Assembly (NCBI RefSeq): GCF_900155475.1
Contig: NZ_FXAM01000001.1
Span: 1,041,501 to 1,105,500 of the forward strand
DNA from: Methylomagnum ishizawai
GTDB taxonomy: Bacteria > Pseudomonadota > Gammaproteobacteria > Methylococcales > Methylococcaceae
Direction of reading: 5' to 3'
DNA: 64,000 bases
The translations under genes were made by a program, and so were the position numbers. The notes under the pieces are model-generated. The model had not been told where the DNA came from, ran no database searches, and saw nothing but the letters and a program-made list of their open reading frames with translations. Position 1 is the stretch's first letter; every line of letters begins with the position of its first letter. Below, piece after piece: positions 8,559-19,100 of the stretch.

Positions 8559-10196
8559 TCAGTGGAACGGGCAACGCCCACCCTCAGTTTCCCCGTCCTC
8601 GACCTTGATCGCCCGCGTCGGGCAATACTTCTCCGCCGCCCTGAGTTTCTCCACCCATTCCGGCGAGGGGTTTTCATCCAGCACGGTGAGCCTGCCCTTG
8701 TCGTCTACCTGGAATACTTCCGGCGCTTCCGTCATGCAGTTCGCATGGCCCTTGCATAAATCCCAATCGACCGCGACCTTGATCTGGTGCCCGCCCGCGC
8801 TGCCCGTCCCGACGGACGAGGAAGTCGCCGCAGTCCGTTCGGCCTGGGTTTCGCGCCTGCGGTAGCGCACCAAGCATGGCGACACGGGCTCCACCACCAT
8901 CTTGGTGTAATCGTCGCGGTAGCTTTCGGGCGGGTTGACCAACTCGAAGTCATAGCGCCGCAGCAGCAGGCTGAAAATCACCTTCAACTGGAACAGCGCG
9001 AAGGCGTTGCCCGAACATTTATGCCGCCCGCCGCCGAACGCCTGCCAGCCGTAGAGATTGCGGTCCTCGCCGCGTTCCGGGCTGTAGCGGTCGGGGTCGA
9101 AGCGCTCGGGGTCGGGGAACAGTTCGGGAATGCGGTGGGTCACGGCGGGCGCGGCGCAGACGAATTTCCCCGCCGGAATCACATACTCCCCGACCTGGAA
9201 ATCCTGCATCACCTTGCGCAGTAACAGGATCAGGGGCGGATGCAGGCGCAGCACTTCCTTGATGACGTTTTCGAGCCTGGGCATCTGCCGCAGCGACTCG
9301 AATGTCACCGGCCCGTCCTCGCCGAACAAGGCGTCGAGTTCCGCCACCACCCGGCGCAATTCCTCCGGGTGGCGCAATAATTCGATCAACACCCAGGCGG
9401 CGGTGCCGGAACTGGTGTGGTGGCCCGCGAACACGGCGGCGGTCAGCATCCCGGTGATTTCGTGGGAACTGAGCTTGCTGCCGTCCTCGTAATGGGCGTC
9501 GATCAGCATTTGGAACACGTTGGTGCTTTTCTCGCTGCTTTGGGCGCGTTTTTCCATGATTTGCGCCACCAAGCCGTGCAGCTTCACCCGCGCTTTATCC
9601 CGGCGGCGGAAGATCGGCAAGGGCAAATTGGGAAAGACGTAGGCGATGGGCTGGATGCTGTGTTCCAGGTCGCGGTAGATTGCGGCGAATTCGGCGCTGA
9701 GTTCGTAGCGGAATTCCGGGCCGAGCAAACAATGGCTGGCGGTGTAGATGGTCAGTTCCTTGGTGAAGTCCAACAGGTTCAGGCTGCCGGATTCGCCCCA
9801 AGCGCGGGTCATTTGCTCGACCTCGCCGGCGATGACCTCGGAATAGGTCCGCATCGGCTTATCGCGCAGGGCCGGCATGAGCATTTGCAATTGCTCGTTC
9901 TTGCGCTGGATCGGCGCATCGAACACCACGCCCTCGCCGAAAATCGGCGTCATCAGCTTATAGGCCGGGCCTTGGTCCAGCACTTCATCCGGGGCGCGGT
10001 AGAACGCCTCGCTGGCTTCCGCGCCGGTCATCAACACCATGTCTTGGTGGAACATCTGGAATTCGGCGATATCGCCCAGCTTGGCCCGCAGCCGCATCAT
10101 GAAATCGTGGGGGTTCTTGCCGAAATCGGGGATGTGTCCGAGCAGGGGCAGGGCGCCCGGCAGTCTGGGCGGGGCTTTCGGGGGGCGTTGGCTCAT
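8559..10196 (-). CDS. cyp51: Sterol 14-alpha-demethylase CYP51 fused to a [3Fe-4S] ferredoxin
   Basis: 545 residues from the ATG at 10196 (MSQRPPKAPPRLPGALPLLGH), the normal CYP51 N-terminus but without a membrane anchor. The P450 domain shows FAGHHTSSGTAAW (I-helix oxygen-activation region), KEVLRLHPP with the ExxR motif, and AFGGGRHKCSG, the heme-thiolate loop. A linker rich in Ser/Thr/Ala then leads to a ferredoxin domain (VAVDWDLCKGHANC ... KYCPTRAI) with three Cys, matching a [3Fe-4S] cluster. This one-polypeptide CYP51-ferredoxin is known from Methylococcus capsulatus, where it removes the 14-alpha-methyl of lanosterol in bacterial sterol synthesis. A reductase is still needed and is not seen nearby. 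Confidence 0.95.
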   Translation of the reverse strand: MSQRPPKAPPRLPGALPLLGHIPDFGKNPHDFMMRLRAKLGDIAEFQMFHQDMVLMTGAEASEAFYRAPDEVLDQGPAYKLMTPIFGEGVVFDAPIQRKNEQLQMLMPALRDKPMRTYSEVIAGEVEQMTRAWGESGSLNLLDFTKELTIYTASHCLLGPEFRYELSAEFAAIYRDLEHSIQPIAYVFPNLPLPIFRRRDKARVKLHGLVAQIMEKRAQSSEKSTNVFQMLIDAHYEDGSKLSSHEITGMLTAAVFAGHHTSSGTAAWVLIELLRHPEELRRVVAELDALFGEDGPVTFESLRQMPRLENVIKEVLRLHPPLILLLRKVMQDFQVGEYVIPAGKFVCAAPAVTHRIPELFPDPERFDPDRYSPERGEDRNLYGWQAFGGGRHKCSGNAFALFQLKVIFSLLLRRYDFELVNPPESYRDDYTKMVVEPVSPCLVRYRRRETQAERTAATSSSVGTGSAGGHQIKVAVDWDLCKGHANCMTEAPEVFQVDDKGRLTVLDENPSPEWVEKLRAAEKYCPTRAIKVEDGETEGGRCPFH

Positions 10197-10327
10197 GATG
10201 TGGGACTCCGGTGGGTTTGGGACCAGGAAAAGGGCGCGGAATCTTAGCATCGATGTTCCGCGCCGCCGCAACCGCCCTCAAAATCCGGTATCTTCCCGTT
10301 CTTTATCCACCCACCCTAGGAAACCCT

Positions 10328-10930
10328 ATGCCCGCTTATCCCCGCGCAGAATTAGAAGCCATGGTCGAACGCTGGCTGGCCGCGAACCGCCAATCCGAAA
10401 CCGAGGGCGATTGGATCAAACACCTGGGCGCGATGTACGCCGAGGACGCCGAATACCGCTGGAACATGGGACCGAACCGCGAGTTCATCGCCCGTGGCCG
10501 TAAGGAAATCGAGGAATGGGCCTTGGGGGCGCATATGGAAGGCTTCGAGAAATGGCGCTATCCCTACGACAAGATCATCATCGACGAGCAACAGGGCGAG
10601 GTGATCGGCATTTGGCGGCAGGTCGCGCCGGTGCGGCGGGTCGATGGCGGCGTGTATGAAGTCGCCGGGGTCGGCGGCTCCTGGTTCCGCTACGGCGGCA
10701 ATTACCAATGGGCCTGGCAGCAGGATTTCTTCGATCTGGGCAACGTCAAGGCCATGTTCATGGCACTGGCGGCGGATGGGCAATTGGAGCCTTCGGTCAA
10801 ACAGCGCTTGAAAAAACTGGCTTGGGGGCAGAAATTGCCGGGCGTCTATCCGCTGCACGCCGATCCCGGCCTGGGGCAGAAGCTCAAGGCCGTGGGCGCG
10901 ATGCTCAAAATCGTATTGCTCGGCAAGTAA
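10328..10930 (+). CDS. NTF2-like (SnoaL-type) protein divergent from CYP51
   Basis: 200 residues from the ATG at 10328; upstream in-frame codons overlap the CYP51 promoter region and are rejected. The N-terminal half (MVERWLAANRQSETEGDWIKHLGAMYAEDAEYRWNMGPN) has the cone-shaped NTF2/SnoaL pattern, with an Asp/Glu-rich pocket segment and later aromatic strands (GGNYQWAWQQDFFDL). Many such proteins bind or isomerise hydrophobic or steroid-like ligands; others are catalytically inert. Being head-to-head with CYP51, a link to sterol metabolism is tempting, but this is inference. The next gene starts 16 bases downstream. Confidence 0.6.
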   Translation: MPAYPRAELEAMVERWLAANRQSETEGDWIKHLGAMYAEDAEYRWNMGPNREFIARGRKEIEEWALGAHMEGFEKWRYPYDKIIIDEQQGEVIGIWRQVAPVRRVDGGVYEVAGVGGSWFRYGGNYQWAWQQDFFDLGNVKAMFMALAADGQLEPSVKQRLKKLAWGQKLPGVYPLHADPGLGQKLKAVGAMLKIVLLGK

Positions 10931-10946
10931 TCCACGGAGAAACACG

Positions 10947-11585
10947 ATGGCTCTCAACCTTTATCTACTCAGGCACGGCGAAACCGAATCCAGCCGTACC
11001 GGCGGCTTCTGCGGACGGCTGGATATCGAGCTTAGCCCCATCGGCCAGCAGATGGCGGAAGATTTCGGGCAAGCCTACCGCGAGCATGTGTGGGCGGGCA
11101 TCTACGCCAGCCCGATGCGCCGGACCCGCGCCACGGTGGAACCCCTCTGCCGCCTGACCGGCGCGGTGCCGGAACTGCGCGACGGCCTACGTGAAATCGA
11201 CTATGGCGCGTGGGAAGGCAAGACGGCGGACGCGGTGCGGCGCGAATACCCGGAGGATTATCTGCGTTGGCTGGGCGATGCGGGCTGGAACGGCCCGACC
11301 GGCGGCGAACGCGGGATCGACGTGGGCCAACGGGCGCTGGCGGTGGTGGACGAAATCCGGGCGCGGCATGCTTCGGGCGATGTGCTGGTGGTGTCGCACA
11401 AGGCCACGATCCGGGTGTTGCTGTGCCAGATGTTGGGCATCGACGTGGGCCATTACCGCGACCGCATCGATACCCCGGTGGCTTCCCTCAGCGTGGTGGA
11501 ACTGCGCGACCATGGGCCGTTGCTGCGGCGCTTGGGCGACCGTTCCCATCTGCGGCCCGAGCTGCGCGATTTGCCGGGAACCTGA
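10947..11585 (+). CDS. Histidine phosphatase family protein (phosphoglycerate mutase-like)
   Basis: 212 residues. LYLLRHGETESSRTGGFCGRLDIELSPIGQQM contains the RHG phosphohistidine motif at the N-terminus, with the following Arg that binds phosphate. IYASPMRRTRATVEPL, LREIDYGAWEGKT and LVVSHKATIRVLLCQML supply the other catalytic Arg, Glu and His. GGAGAA lies seven bases before the ATG. It resembles alpha-ribazole phosphatase (CobC) and small-metabolite phosphatases; a cobalamin role is possible since nrdJ in this window needs B12, but the sequence does not decide. Probably co-transcribed with the NTF2-like gene. Confidence 0.85.
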   Translation: MALNLYLLRHGETESSRTGGFCGRLDIELSPIGQQMAEDFGQAYREHVWAGIYASPMRRTRATVEPLCRLTGAVPELRDGLREIDYGAWEGKTADAVRREYPEDYLRWLGDAGWNGPTGGERGIDVGQRALAVVDEIRARHASGDVLVVSHKATIRVLLCQMLGIDVGHYRDRIDTPVASLSVVELRDHGPLLRRLGDRSHLRPELRDLPGT

Positions 11586-11595
11586 ACGGGACGGA

Positions 11596-13017
11596 TTAGA
11601 GCGCGTCCGCCGCGAAGTCCGCCAACCTGGACCGCTCGCCGCGCCGCAAGGTGATATGCGCCGCGTGCGGCCAGTGCTTGAAGCGGTCCACGGCATAGGT
11701 CAGGCCGGAGGTGGTGCCGGTGAGATAGGGCGTGTCGATCTGGCCGATATTGCCGAGGCACACCACCTTGGTGCCCGGCCCGGCGCGGGTGATGAGGGTT
11801 TTCATCTGTTTCGAGGTCAGGTTCTGGGCCTCGTCCAGGATGATATAGCGGTTGAGGAAAGTGCGGCCCCGCATGAAATTCAAGGAGCGCACCTTCACCC
11901 GGTTGGCGAGCAGGGTGCCGGTGGCGGCGCGTTCCCAACTCGATCCGCCCTCGTCGTGGCTGCTCAAAAGTTCCAGGTTGTCCAGCAACGCGCCCATCCA
12001 CGGGGCCATCTTTTCTTCCTCGGTGCCGGGTAGGAAACCGATGTCCTCGCCCAGCGGGATGGTTTCGCGGGTCATGATGATTTCGCGGTAGCGCTTGGCT
12101 TCCATCGACAGCGCCAAGCCCGCCGCCAGGGCCAGCAGGGTTTTGCCGGTGCCCGCCGTGCCCAACAGGCTGACGAAATCGATCTCCGGGTCCAGCAGCA
12201 CGTTGAGGGCGAAATTCTGCTCGCGGTTGCGGGCGCTGACGCCCCACACGGCGTGCTGCGGCGATCTGAAATCGCGGGCCAGTTCGATCACCGCGCCGCC
12301 GGGTTCCAGCCCGCGCACGATGGCCTCGAAACCGGAATCGTCCGGCATATACAAGAATTGGTTGATGAACCAGTCCCGCGCCAACGGTCCCTTGACCCGG
12401 TAGAAGGTCCGCCCGCGCTGGTCCTGCCAGGATTCCAGCTTGCCGCCGTGGCTTTCCCAGAAATCCGCCGGCAAGGCCTGCGCCCCGCTGTAGAGCAGGT
12501 TGATATCGTCCAACACCTGGTCGCTGTGGAAATCTTCCGCCCGTATCCCCAGCAGCGAGGCCTTGATCCGCATATTGATGTCCTTGGACACCAGCACCAC
12601 CTGGGCTTCCGGGTTTTCCTTGGCCAGGGCTAGGGTGGTGGCGAGGATGGAGTTGTCGGGTAAATCGCCGGGGAGGCTGGCCGGTAAGGCCGAATCCATG
12701 CGCCGCACTTGGAAGAACAAGCGGCCCACGCAGCGCTCGTCGATGCGCCCGGCGTAATCCAGCTGGTTCAAGGTGATGCCGTTGCTGATGGCCTGGAAAT
12801 CGGCCTGGTGGATGAGTTCGTCGAGGAAGCGGCTGGCCTGGCGGGCATTGCGGGCGACTTCCGACAGCCCTTTCTTGGAGTGGTCGAGTTCTTCCAGCAC
12901 GATCATGGGCAGATAAAGATCGTGTTCCTGGAAGCGGAACAGCGAGGCCGGGTCGTGCATCAGGACGTTGGTATCGAGGACGAAGAGCTTGCGGTGGGGG
13001 GCGGTATTGGCGGTCAT
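11596..13017 (-). CDS. PhoH family protein with N-terminal PIN domain
   Basis: 473 residues from the ATG at 13017; an upstream in-frame stretch to 13137 reads through a hairpin repeat and is discarded. Residues 1-150 form a PIN ribonuclease domain (KLFVLDTNVLMHDPASLF with the first acidic residue, later VVLVSKDINMRIKA). The C-terminal half is a PhoH ATPase with Walker A GTAGTGKT near residue 287 and IILDEAQNLT as Walker B. PIN-PhoH proteins couple RNA unwinding to cleavage and resemble toxin-like RNases. No partner antitoxin is adjacent. It converges on the histidine phosphatase gene with a 10-base gap. Confidence 0.9.
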   Translation of the reverse strand: MTANTAPHRKLFVLDTNVLMHDPASLFRFQEHDLYLPMIVLEELDHSKKGLSEVARNARQASRFLDELIHQADFQAISNGITLNQLDYAGRIDERCVGRLFFQVRRMDSALPASLPGDLPDNSILATTLALAKENPEAQVVLVSKDINMRIKASLLGIRAEDFHSDQVLDDINLLYSGAQALPADFWESHGGKLESWQDQRGRTFYRVKGPLARDWFINQFLYMPDDSGFEAIVRGLEPGGAVIELARDFRSPQHAVWGVSARNREQNFALNVLLDPEIDFVSLLGTAGTGKTLLALAAGLALSMEAKRYREIIMTRETIPLGEDIGFLPGTEEEKMAPWMGALLDNLELLSSHDEGGSSWERAATGTLLANRVKVRSLNFMRGRTFLNRYIILDEAQNLTSKQMKTLITRAGPGTKVVCLGNIGQIDTPYLTGTTSGLTYAVDRFKHWPHAAHITLRRGERSRLADFAADAL

Positions 13018-13057
13018 CGTGAGGGGAGGTTGTGTGGGAGGGGGTGGGATGCGGGCT

Positions 13058-13139
13058 TCCAAGCTCCGCTTGGGCACCCGCCGAAAGGGCGAATAAATCC
13101 GCCCCGGCAGCCGGGTGGACATGTTCCCTATGCCCACCC
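13058..13139. repeat. Small hairpins between phoH and bcp, related to dispersed repeats
   Basis: CCAAG-ctccg-CTTGG (13060-13074) closely resembles CCAAG-ttcgg-CTTGG at 20004-20018. GGGTGGACAT (13113-13122) pairs with ATGCCCACCC (13130-13139) except for one mismatch and resembles the first hairpin of the 4819 and 48100 repeats. Both probably belong to dispersed intergenic repeat families. Confidence 0.4.
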
Positions 13140-13147
13140 TTTTCGGG

Positions 13148-13612
13148 CTAGGCGGAGAGTTCGCGCAATTTGGCGAGTACGGCGGCGGCGTGGCCTTTGA
13201 CGCTGAGCTTGCGCCACTCGAAGGCGATACGGCCTTCCGGGTCGATCAGGAAGGTGCTGCGCTCGATGCCCCGGACCTGCTTGCCGTACATGTTTTTCAG
13301 GCGGATCACGTCGAAGGCTTGGCATAGGGCTTCGTCGCTGTCCGACAGCAACTCGAACGGGAATGCCTGCTTGCACTTGAAGTTCGCGTGGGACTTCAGG
13401 CCGTCCCTGGACACGCCCAGGATATCGGCGTTGGCGGCCTGGAATTCCGGGTGGAGGTCGCGGAAATCCTGGCCTTCCTGGGTACAGCCGGGCGTGCTGT
13501 CCTTGGGATAGAAATACAGCACCAGGAACCGGCCCCGGAAATCCCGGAGGCCGAGGGTTTGGCCGGAGGTGGCGGGGGCGGAGAAGTCCGGGGCGGGTTG
13601 GGTGGCGCTCAT
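13148..13612 (-). CDS. bcp: Thioredoxin-dependent peroxiredoxin Bcp (PrxQ)
   Basis: 154 residues, the normal Bcp length. FYPKDSTPGCTQEGQDFRDL carries the peroxidatic Cys in the TPGCTxE context. The usual resolving Cys five residues on is replaced here (CTQEGQ), so this is probably a one-Cys or atypical member. The C-terminus YGKQVRGIERSTFLIDPEGRIAFEWRKLSVKGH is standard. It reduces hydroperoxides in the cytoplasm. It follows gcvR by 13 bases on the same strand, the bcp-gcvR pair conserved in gammaproteobacteria. Confidence 0.93.
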   Translation of the reverse strand: MSATQPAPDFSAPATSGQTLGLRDFRGRFLVLYFYPKDSTPGCTQEGQDFRDLHPEFQAANADILGVSRDGLKSHANFKCKQAFPFELLSDSDEALCQAFDVIRLKNMYGKQVRGIERSTFLIDPEGRIAFEWRKLSVKGHAAAVLAKLRELSA

Positions 13613-13625
13613 GGGGATTCGGGTT

Positions 13626-14156
13626 TCAGCGTTTGACGGGTTCGAGGATGGCGTCGAGGTTCATCTGGTCGCAGAAGTCGAGGAATTCGTCGCGCAGCGA
13701 CACGATGCGCGTCCCGGCGGGAATCTTGACGATGATATGGGCCAGGAACAAGGGCGAGCCGGTGAAGGGCGCGGGATAACGGCTGCTGGAAAGGTCGAGG
13801 ATATCGATACCGCGCTCGGTGAAGAAGTTGCTGAGGTCGTGGATGTTGTTGATCTGGTCGGTGGCGTAGATATCCACGGCATAGGGCAGGGCGGTGTCTT
13901 CCGTCGGCTCCTCGCGTTCCTGGGCGCGGAGGGTGGCGATCTTGAGGCCATAGCGGGTGGCGAGGCTCTCCAGGGAGTTTTCCAGCCGGACGATATGGTT
14001 CCAGTTGCCTTCCGCCAGCAGATGGGCGGCGAACTCGTTGCCCAGTTCGGTCATCCGGCTTTCCAGGATCATGCATTTGCAATCCTTGAAGGCGCGGGTC
14101 AGTTCCACGACGAGGTCGGGGCGGTTCACGCCCAGCACGGTAACGACGAGCTGCAT
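13626..14156 (-). CDS. gcvR: Glycine cleavage system repressor GcvR (two ACT domains)
   Basis: 176 residues from the ATG at 14156; codons upstream to 14357 cross the dapA promoter region and are rejected. The sequence (MQLVVTVLGVNRPDLVVELTRAFKDCKCMI) opens a first ACT domain; the second begins near residue 90 (YAVDIYATDQINNIHDLSNFF). GcvR antagonises GcvA in response to glycine in E. coli. The place next to bcp and divergent from dapA is the conserved gammaproteobacterial arrangement and supports the name. No gcv gene is in the window. Confidence 0.88.
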   Translation of the reverse strand: MQLVVTVLGVNRPDLVVELTRAFKDCKCMILESRMTELGNEFAAHLLAEGNWNHIVRLENSLESLATRYGLKIATLRAQEREEPTEDTALPYAVDIYATDQINNIHDLSNFFTERGIDILDLSSSRYPAPFTGSPLFLAHIIVKIPAGTRIVSLRDEFLDFCDQMNLDAILEPVKR

Positions 14157-14358
14157 GGTGGTGGGGGTTCTCACGGGGGGGCTTCTTGGCAAAGGAAAAA
14201 AGTTTATCACCTTCATATCGCGAATGCCCCTGCCCCTGGCCGTGGCGGGCGGGTCTCGGGGTGGCGGGTTTATGCCGTCCCGAGCGGCGGTCGCGCGGTT
14301 GTCAGAGCCGGCCAGCGCACGGTAACATGCGGTTTTTGCCCGAACCCAAAAAGGCATG

Positions 14359-15234
14359 ATGATTCAAGCTAGTATCGTAGCGTTGGTGACGCCCATGGCG
14401 GCGGACGGCACCGTCGATTTTGACAGTTTGGACCGCTTGGTCGAGTTCCATATCGAGCAAGGCACCGACGCCATCGTCGCCGTCGGCACCACGGGCGAGT
14501 CCGCCACCTTGGACCCCGACGAACATTGCGCCACCATCCGCCGCGTGGTCGGGCGGGTGGCGGGGCGGGTGCCGGTCATCGCCGGGACCGGGGCCAATTC
14601 CACCCGCGAGGCCATCGACCTGACCCGCAGCGCCAAGGCCATCGGCGCGGACGCCTGCCTCCTGGTCACGCCTTATTACAACAAGCCGACCCAGGAAGGC
14701 TTATATCTCCACTACCGCGCCATCGCCGAGGCGGTGGACATCCCGCAAATCCTCTACAACGTCCCAGGCCGCACCGCCTGCGATTTGCTGCCCGCGACCG
14801 TGGCCCGCCTGGCCCCGATCCCCAATATCATCGGCATCAAGGAAGCCACCGGCAAGCTGGAACGGGTGAAGCAACTCATCGAATCGTGCGGGCCGGATTT
14901 CCGCTTGTACTCCGGCGACGACGCCACCGCCCGCGAGTTCTGCCTGCTGGGAGGGCATGGGGTGATTTCGGTCACGGCCAATGTCGCGCCCAAGCTGATG
15001 CATGACATGTGTGTCGCCGCCATGGCAGGCGACGCCGACACCGCCGCCGCCTTGGATGCCAAGCTGGCCGCGTTGCACCGCGATTTGTTCATCGAATCCA
15101 ACCCCATCCCGGTCAAATGGGCGGTCCATGAACTGGGCTGGATCGAGACCGGCATCCGGTTACCCTTGACCTGGCTCTCCGAAGGCTGCCACGACACGGT
15201 GCGGGCCGCCATGCGCCAGGCCGGCGTGGCGTGA
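14359..15234 (+). CDS. dapA: 4-hydroxy-tetrahydrodipicolinate synthase DapA
   Basis: 291 residues. Of two adjacent ATGs, the second (14359) aligns without gaps to E. coli DapA and has better spacing to AAAAAGG at 14348-14354. It condenses pyruvate with aspartate semialdehyde, the first step toward diaminopimelate and lysine. GTTGESATL is the substrate loop, NVPGRT carries the catalytic Tyr and GIKEATG the Schiff-base Lys (residue 161, as in E. coli). Its stop overlaps the bamC start by four bases. Confidence 0.97.
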   Translation: MIQASIVALVTPMAADGTVDFDSLDRLVEFHIEQGTDAIVAVGTTGESATLDPDEHCATIRRVVGRVAGRVPVIAGTGANSTREAIDLTRSAKAIGADACLLVTPYYNKPTQEGLYLHYRAIAEAVDIPQILYNVPGRTACDLLPATVARLAPIPNIIGIKEATGKLERVKQLIESCGPDFRLYSGDDATAREFCLLGGHGVISVTANVAPKLMHDMCVAAMAGDADTAAALDAKLAALHRDLFIESNPIPVKWAVHELGWIETGIRLPLTWLSEGCHDTVRAAMRQAGVA

Positions 15235-15974
15235 AAAAACCTATGAAGCCTATCCATCTCGGCAGGACCTTGGCCCTCGCGGGCTTGTGCGCGGGGCTGG
15301 CCGCTTGCGAAACCATCAGCGGTTGGTTTCCCGACAAGCAAAAGCAGTACAAATACAGCACCGAAATCCCGCCGCTGGAAATCCCGCCCGATCTGACTTC
15401 CTCTACCATCGAGGACGCCACCACCCGGAAATTGTCCGAGCCGACGCCGGATGAAACGGCGCGGAGCCGTCCCGGCGAGGAGCCCGCGCCCGAAGCGGAA
15501 CGTCCCGAGGAAGCCGAGCCGCCGCGTCCCGTCGCCAAACGCACCCAGTCGCCGGAGGTCGATTCGACCCTGGCCCAGAGTTCCGACAATGTGCCCTTGA
15601 TCGAGATCGAAGCGACGTTCGACCGCGCCTGGAGCGATGTCGCCAAGGCGCTGGGCCGCTTGGAACTGGAAGTCACCGACCAGAACCGTTCCGAAGGCAT
15701 GTACTTTGTCTATTATGGCGGCGATCAGAAGCCTTACGAGGACCGCGGCTTTTTCGGCGACGTGGCGGCGCTGTTCGGCGGGGGCCAGGAGAAATCCAGG
15801 GAATACCGGGTCAAGCTGGAAGGCAAAGATCAGGTTACCTTGCTCTATGTGCTGGACTCCGATGGCAAACCCCAAGACAGCGGACCGGGCTTCGATCTAT
15901 TGAAACGCCTACACGAAACCTTGAAAACCCTGGCCGAGCCGCCGCCCAAGGCGGGCGAAAAACCCGCCGAATAA
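15231..15974 (+). CDS. bamC: Outer-membrane assembly lipoprotein BamC (NlpB)
   Basis: 247 residues with a GTG start overlapping the dapA stop. The N-terminus [26 protein letters not shown] ends in a lipobox with the modified Cys26, so it is a lipoprotein of the Bam complex. The flexible segment after the Cys ([10 protein letters not shown]) is the BamD-binding type. It is about 100 residues shorter than the E. coli protein, and the middle is a low-complexity acidic linker ([16 protein letters not shown]); only one helix-grip domain follows ([24 protein letters not shown]). The dapA-bamC order is conserved. One lost domain is the unusual point. Confidence 0.85.
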   Translation: MKKPMKPIHLGRTLALAGLCAGLAACETISGWFPDKQKQYKYSTEIPPLEIPPDLTSSTIEDATTRKLSEPTPDETARSRPGEEPAPEAERPEEAEPPRPVAKRTQSPEVDSTLAQSSDNVPLIEIEATFDRAWSDVAKALGRLELEVTDQNRSEGMYFVYYGGDQKPYEDRGFFGDVAALFGGGQEKSREYRVKLEGKDQVTLLYVLDSDGKPQDSGPGFDLLKRLHETLKTLAEPPPKAGEKPAE

Positions 15975-16105
15975 CGGACGGCGCGGGTTTCCTGCCTACA
16001 AGCGTTAAGGGGCTATGTTTTTGCGCCGGGCAGCCCACCATTGCCCTGTTCCACCCGCGCCCCGCGGGTTCTCCTCAGACTCAATCCTATCTGGCAGGTC
16101 TAAGT

Positions 16106-19100
16106 ATGATCCTCAGATTTCCCGGTCCCGCTGTGCTGTCGGAGTTTCGGCGCGTCAAATTGCTCGCGGATATGCAGGCCGTGGTGCCCAATGTGTCCGA
16201 TTTCACCGCCGCCTATGTCCATTTCGCCGAGGTCTCCCACGCCCTGGACGAGGCCGAGCGCAAGGGCTTGGAAAGCGTCCTGCACTATGGGCCGGAATTC
16301 AGGCCGGGCGATTTCGCCGATGCCTATTTCCTGGTGGTGCCTCGGCTGGGCACGGTGTCGCCCTGGTCCAGCAAGGCCACCGATATCGCCCGCCGCTGTG
16401 GCCTCGACGCCGTGCTGCGGCTGGAACGCGCCGTCGAATACCGCATCCAGGCCAGCGGCGGCATCCCCATCAAGAAGCTGGACCTCCTGAAAGCCCTGTT
16501 GCACGACCGCATGACCGAGAGCGTCTTGGGCCATGGCCAGGAGCCCTCGATCTTCCGCCACCGCAGTCCCGCCCCGGTCGAATTCATCCCGCTGTTGGAG
16601 CAGGGGCGGTGGGCCTTGATGACCGCCAACGGCAAGCTCGGCCTGGCCTTGTCGGAGGATGAACTGGACTATTTGGAACAGAGTTTCACCGCCCTGGGCC
16701 GCAATCCCAGCGATGTGGAATTGATGATGTTCGCCCAAGCCAATTCCGAGCATTGCCGCCACAAGATTTTCAATGCGTCCTGGATCGTCGACGAGGACCT
16801 GCAAGACCGTTCCCTGTTCGGCATGATCCGCAATACCAGCCAGAAATCGCCCTCCGGTATCTTGTCGGCCTACAAGGATAACGCCGCCGTGGCCGAGGGT
16901 TCGATGGCGCGGGTGCTGCTGCGCGATCCCGATAGCTTGGAATATGTCTACCGGGAGGAACCGGCCCATCTGCTGATGAAGGTGGAAACCCACAACCATC
17001 CGACCGCCATTTCCCCGTTCCCTGGCGCGGCAACCGGCTCGGGCGGCGAAATCCGCGACGAGGCCGCGACCGGGCGCGGTTCCCACACCAAGGCCGGTTT
17101 GACCGGGTTCTCGGTGTCCAACCTCAGGATTCCCGGCTTCGTCCAGCCTTGGGAGCAGGACCATGGCAAGCCGGGCCGCATCGCCTCGGCCCTCGATATC
17201 ATGATCGACGGTCCCCTGGGCGGCGCGGCCTTCAACAACGAATTCGGCCGGCCCAACCTGTGCGGCTATTTCCGCACCTTCGAGCAGCCCGCGGCGGACG
17301 GGGCGGGGCTGCGGGGCTATCACAAGCCGATCATGATCGCCGGCGGCATGGGCAATATCCGGCCCGGCCATCTCGCCAAGGCGGCGCTGCCGCCGGGCGC
17401 GCCCATCGTGGTATTGGGCGGTCCCGCCATGCTGATCGGCCTGGGTGGTGGCGCGGCCTCGTCGGTGGCGGCGGGCGAGAGCGCCGAAGACCTGGATTTC
17501 GCCTCGGTGCAGCGCGGCAATCCCGAGATGCAGCGCCGTTGCCAGGAAGTCATCAACCGCTGCGTGGCCCTGGGCGGCGACAATCCCATCCTGTCGATCC
17601 ACGACGTGGGCGCGGGCGGGCTGTCCAACGCCGTGCCGGAAATCATCCACGACGCCGGGCGCGGGGGCCGCTTCGAGTTGCGCGAGGTGCCCAACGACGA
17701 ACCCGGCATGACTCCGATGCAAATCTGGTGCAACGAATCGCAGGAGCGCTATGTGCTGGCCCTGAAGCCGGAGGCGGTGGAGCGGTTCCGGGCCTTCTGC
17801 GAGCGCGAGCGCTGCCCCTATGCCGTGATCGGCCAAGCCACCGAAGAGGAACACTTGGTGCTGACCGACCGCCTGTTCGGCAACGAGCCGGTGAACATCC
17901 CCATGTCCCTGCTGTTCGGCAAGGCGCCCAAGCTGCGGCGGGAAGCCAAGCGCGGCGACTTCGCGTTACCCCAGTTGTCGGTCGCGGGCATCGAATACGC
18001 CGAAGCCGCCCGCCGGGTGCTGAGCCATCCAAGCGTGGCGGACAAGAGCTTCCTCATCCATATCGGCGACCGCTCGGTCGGCGGCTTGGTGGCCCGCGAC
18101 CAGAGGGTCGGTCCGTGGCAGGTGGCGGTCGCCGACGTGGCCGTGACCGCGACCGGCTTTCACGCCTATACCGGCGAAGCCATGGCGATGGGTGAGCGCG
18201 CGCCCCTGGCCTTGATCGACGCCCCGGCCTCCGGACGCATGGCGGTGGGCGAGGCGCTGACCAATCTCGCCGCCGCCCGCATCGTGTCCTTGAAGAAGAT
18301 CAAGCTCTCCGCCAACTGGATGGCGGCGGCGGGTCACGGCCACGAAGATGCCGCCTTGTACGACACCGTGAAGACCATCGGCATGGAGCTATGCCCGGCC
18401 CTGGGGATCGCCATCCCGGTGGGCAAGGATTCCTTGTCGATGAAGACCGTGTGGAAGCAGGATGGCCGGGAAACCGTCATGACCGCGCCCTTGTCGCTGA
18501 TTATTTCCGCCTTCGCCCCGGTGGCCGATATCCGCGCCACGCTGACCCCGCAATTGCGCCTGGATCAAGGCCCGACCGTCCTGGTCCTCATCGACCTGGG
18601 CCAGGGCCGCCACCGGCTGGGCGCTTCGATCCTGGCCCAGGTCTATGGACAATTGGGCAACGCCGCCCCGGATTTGGACGATACCGAGTTGTTCAAGGCG
18701 TTCTTCGGCGCGATCCAGGGCTTGAACGCCGATGGGCTGGTGTCGGCCTATCACGACCGTTCCGATGGCGGCGTGTTCGCCACCCTGTGCGAAATGGCGT
18801 TCGCGGCGCGTTGCGGGCTCGATGTCGATCTGGCCGGCCTGGGCGGCGATACCCTGGCGGCGCTGTTCTGCGAGGAACTCGGGGCCGTGTTGCAAGTGCG
18901 CGAAGATCAATTCGATATCGTGCTGGAACGGCTGGGCCGGGCTGGATTGGGTGCTTGCACCTATAGGCTGGGCGCTCCCAGGGGCGATGGGCGGATCGTC
19001 TTCCGCCATGGCGACGAGGTTTTGATCGAGGGCACCCGCGCCGATTTCCAAGCGATCTGGTCCGAGACCAGCTACCGGATGCAGGCCTTGCGCGACAACC

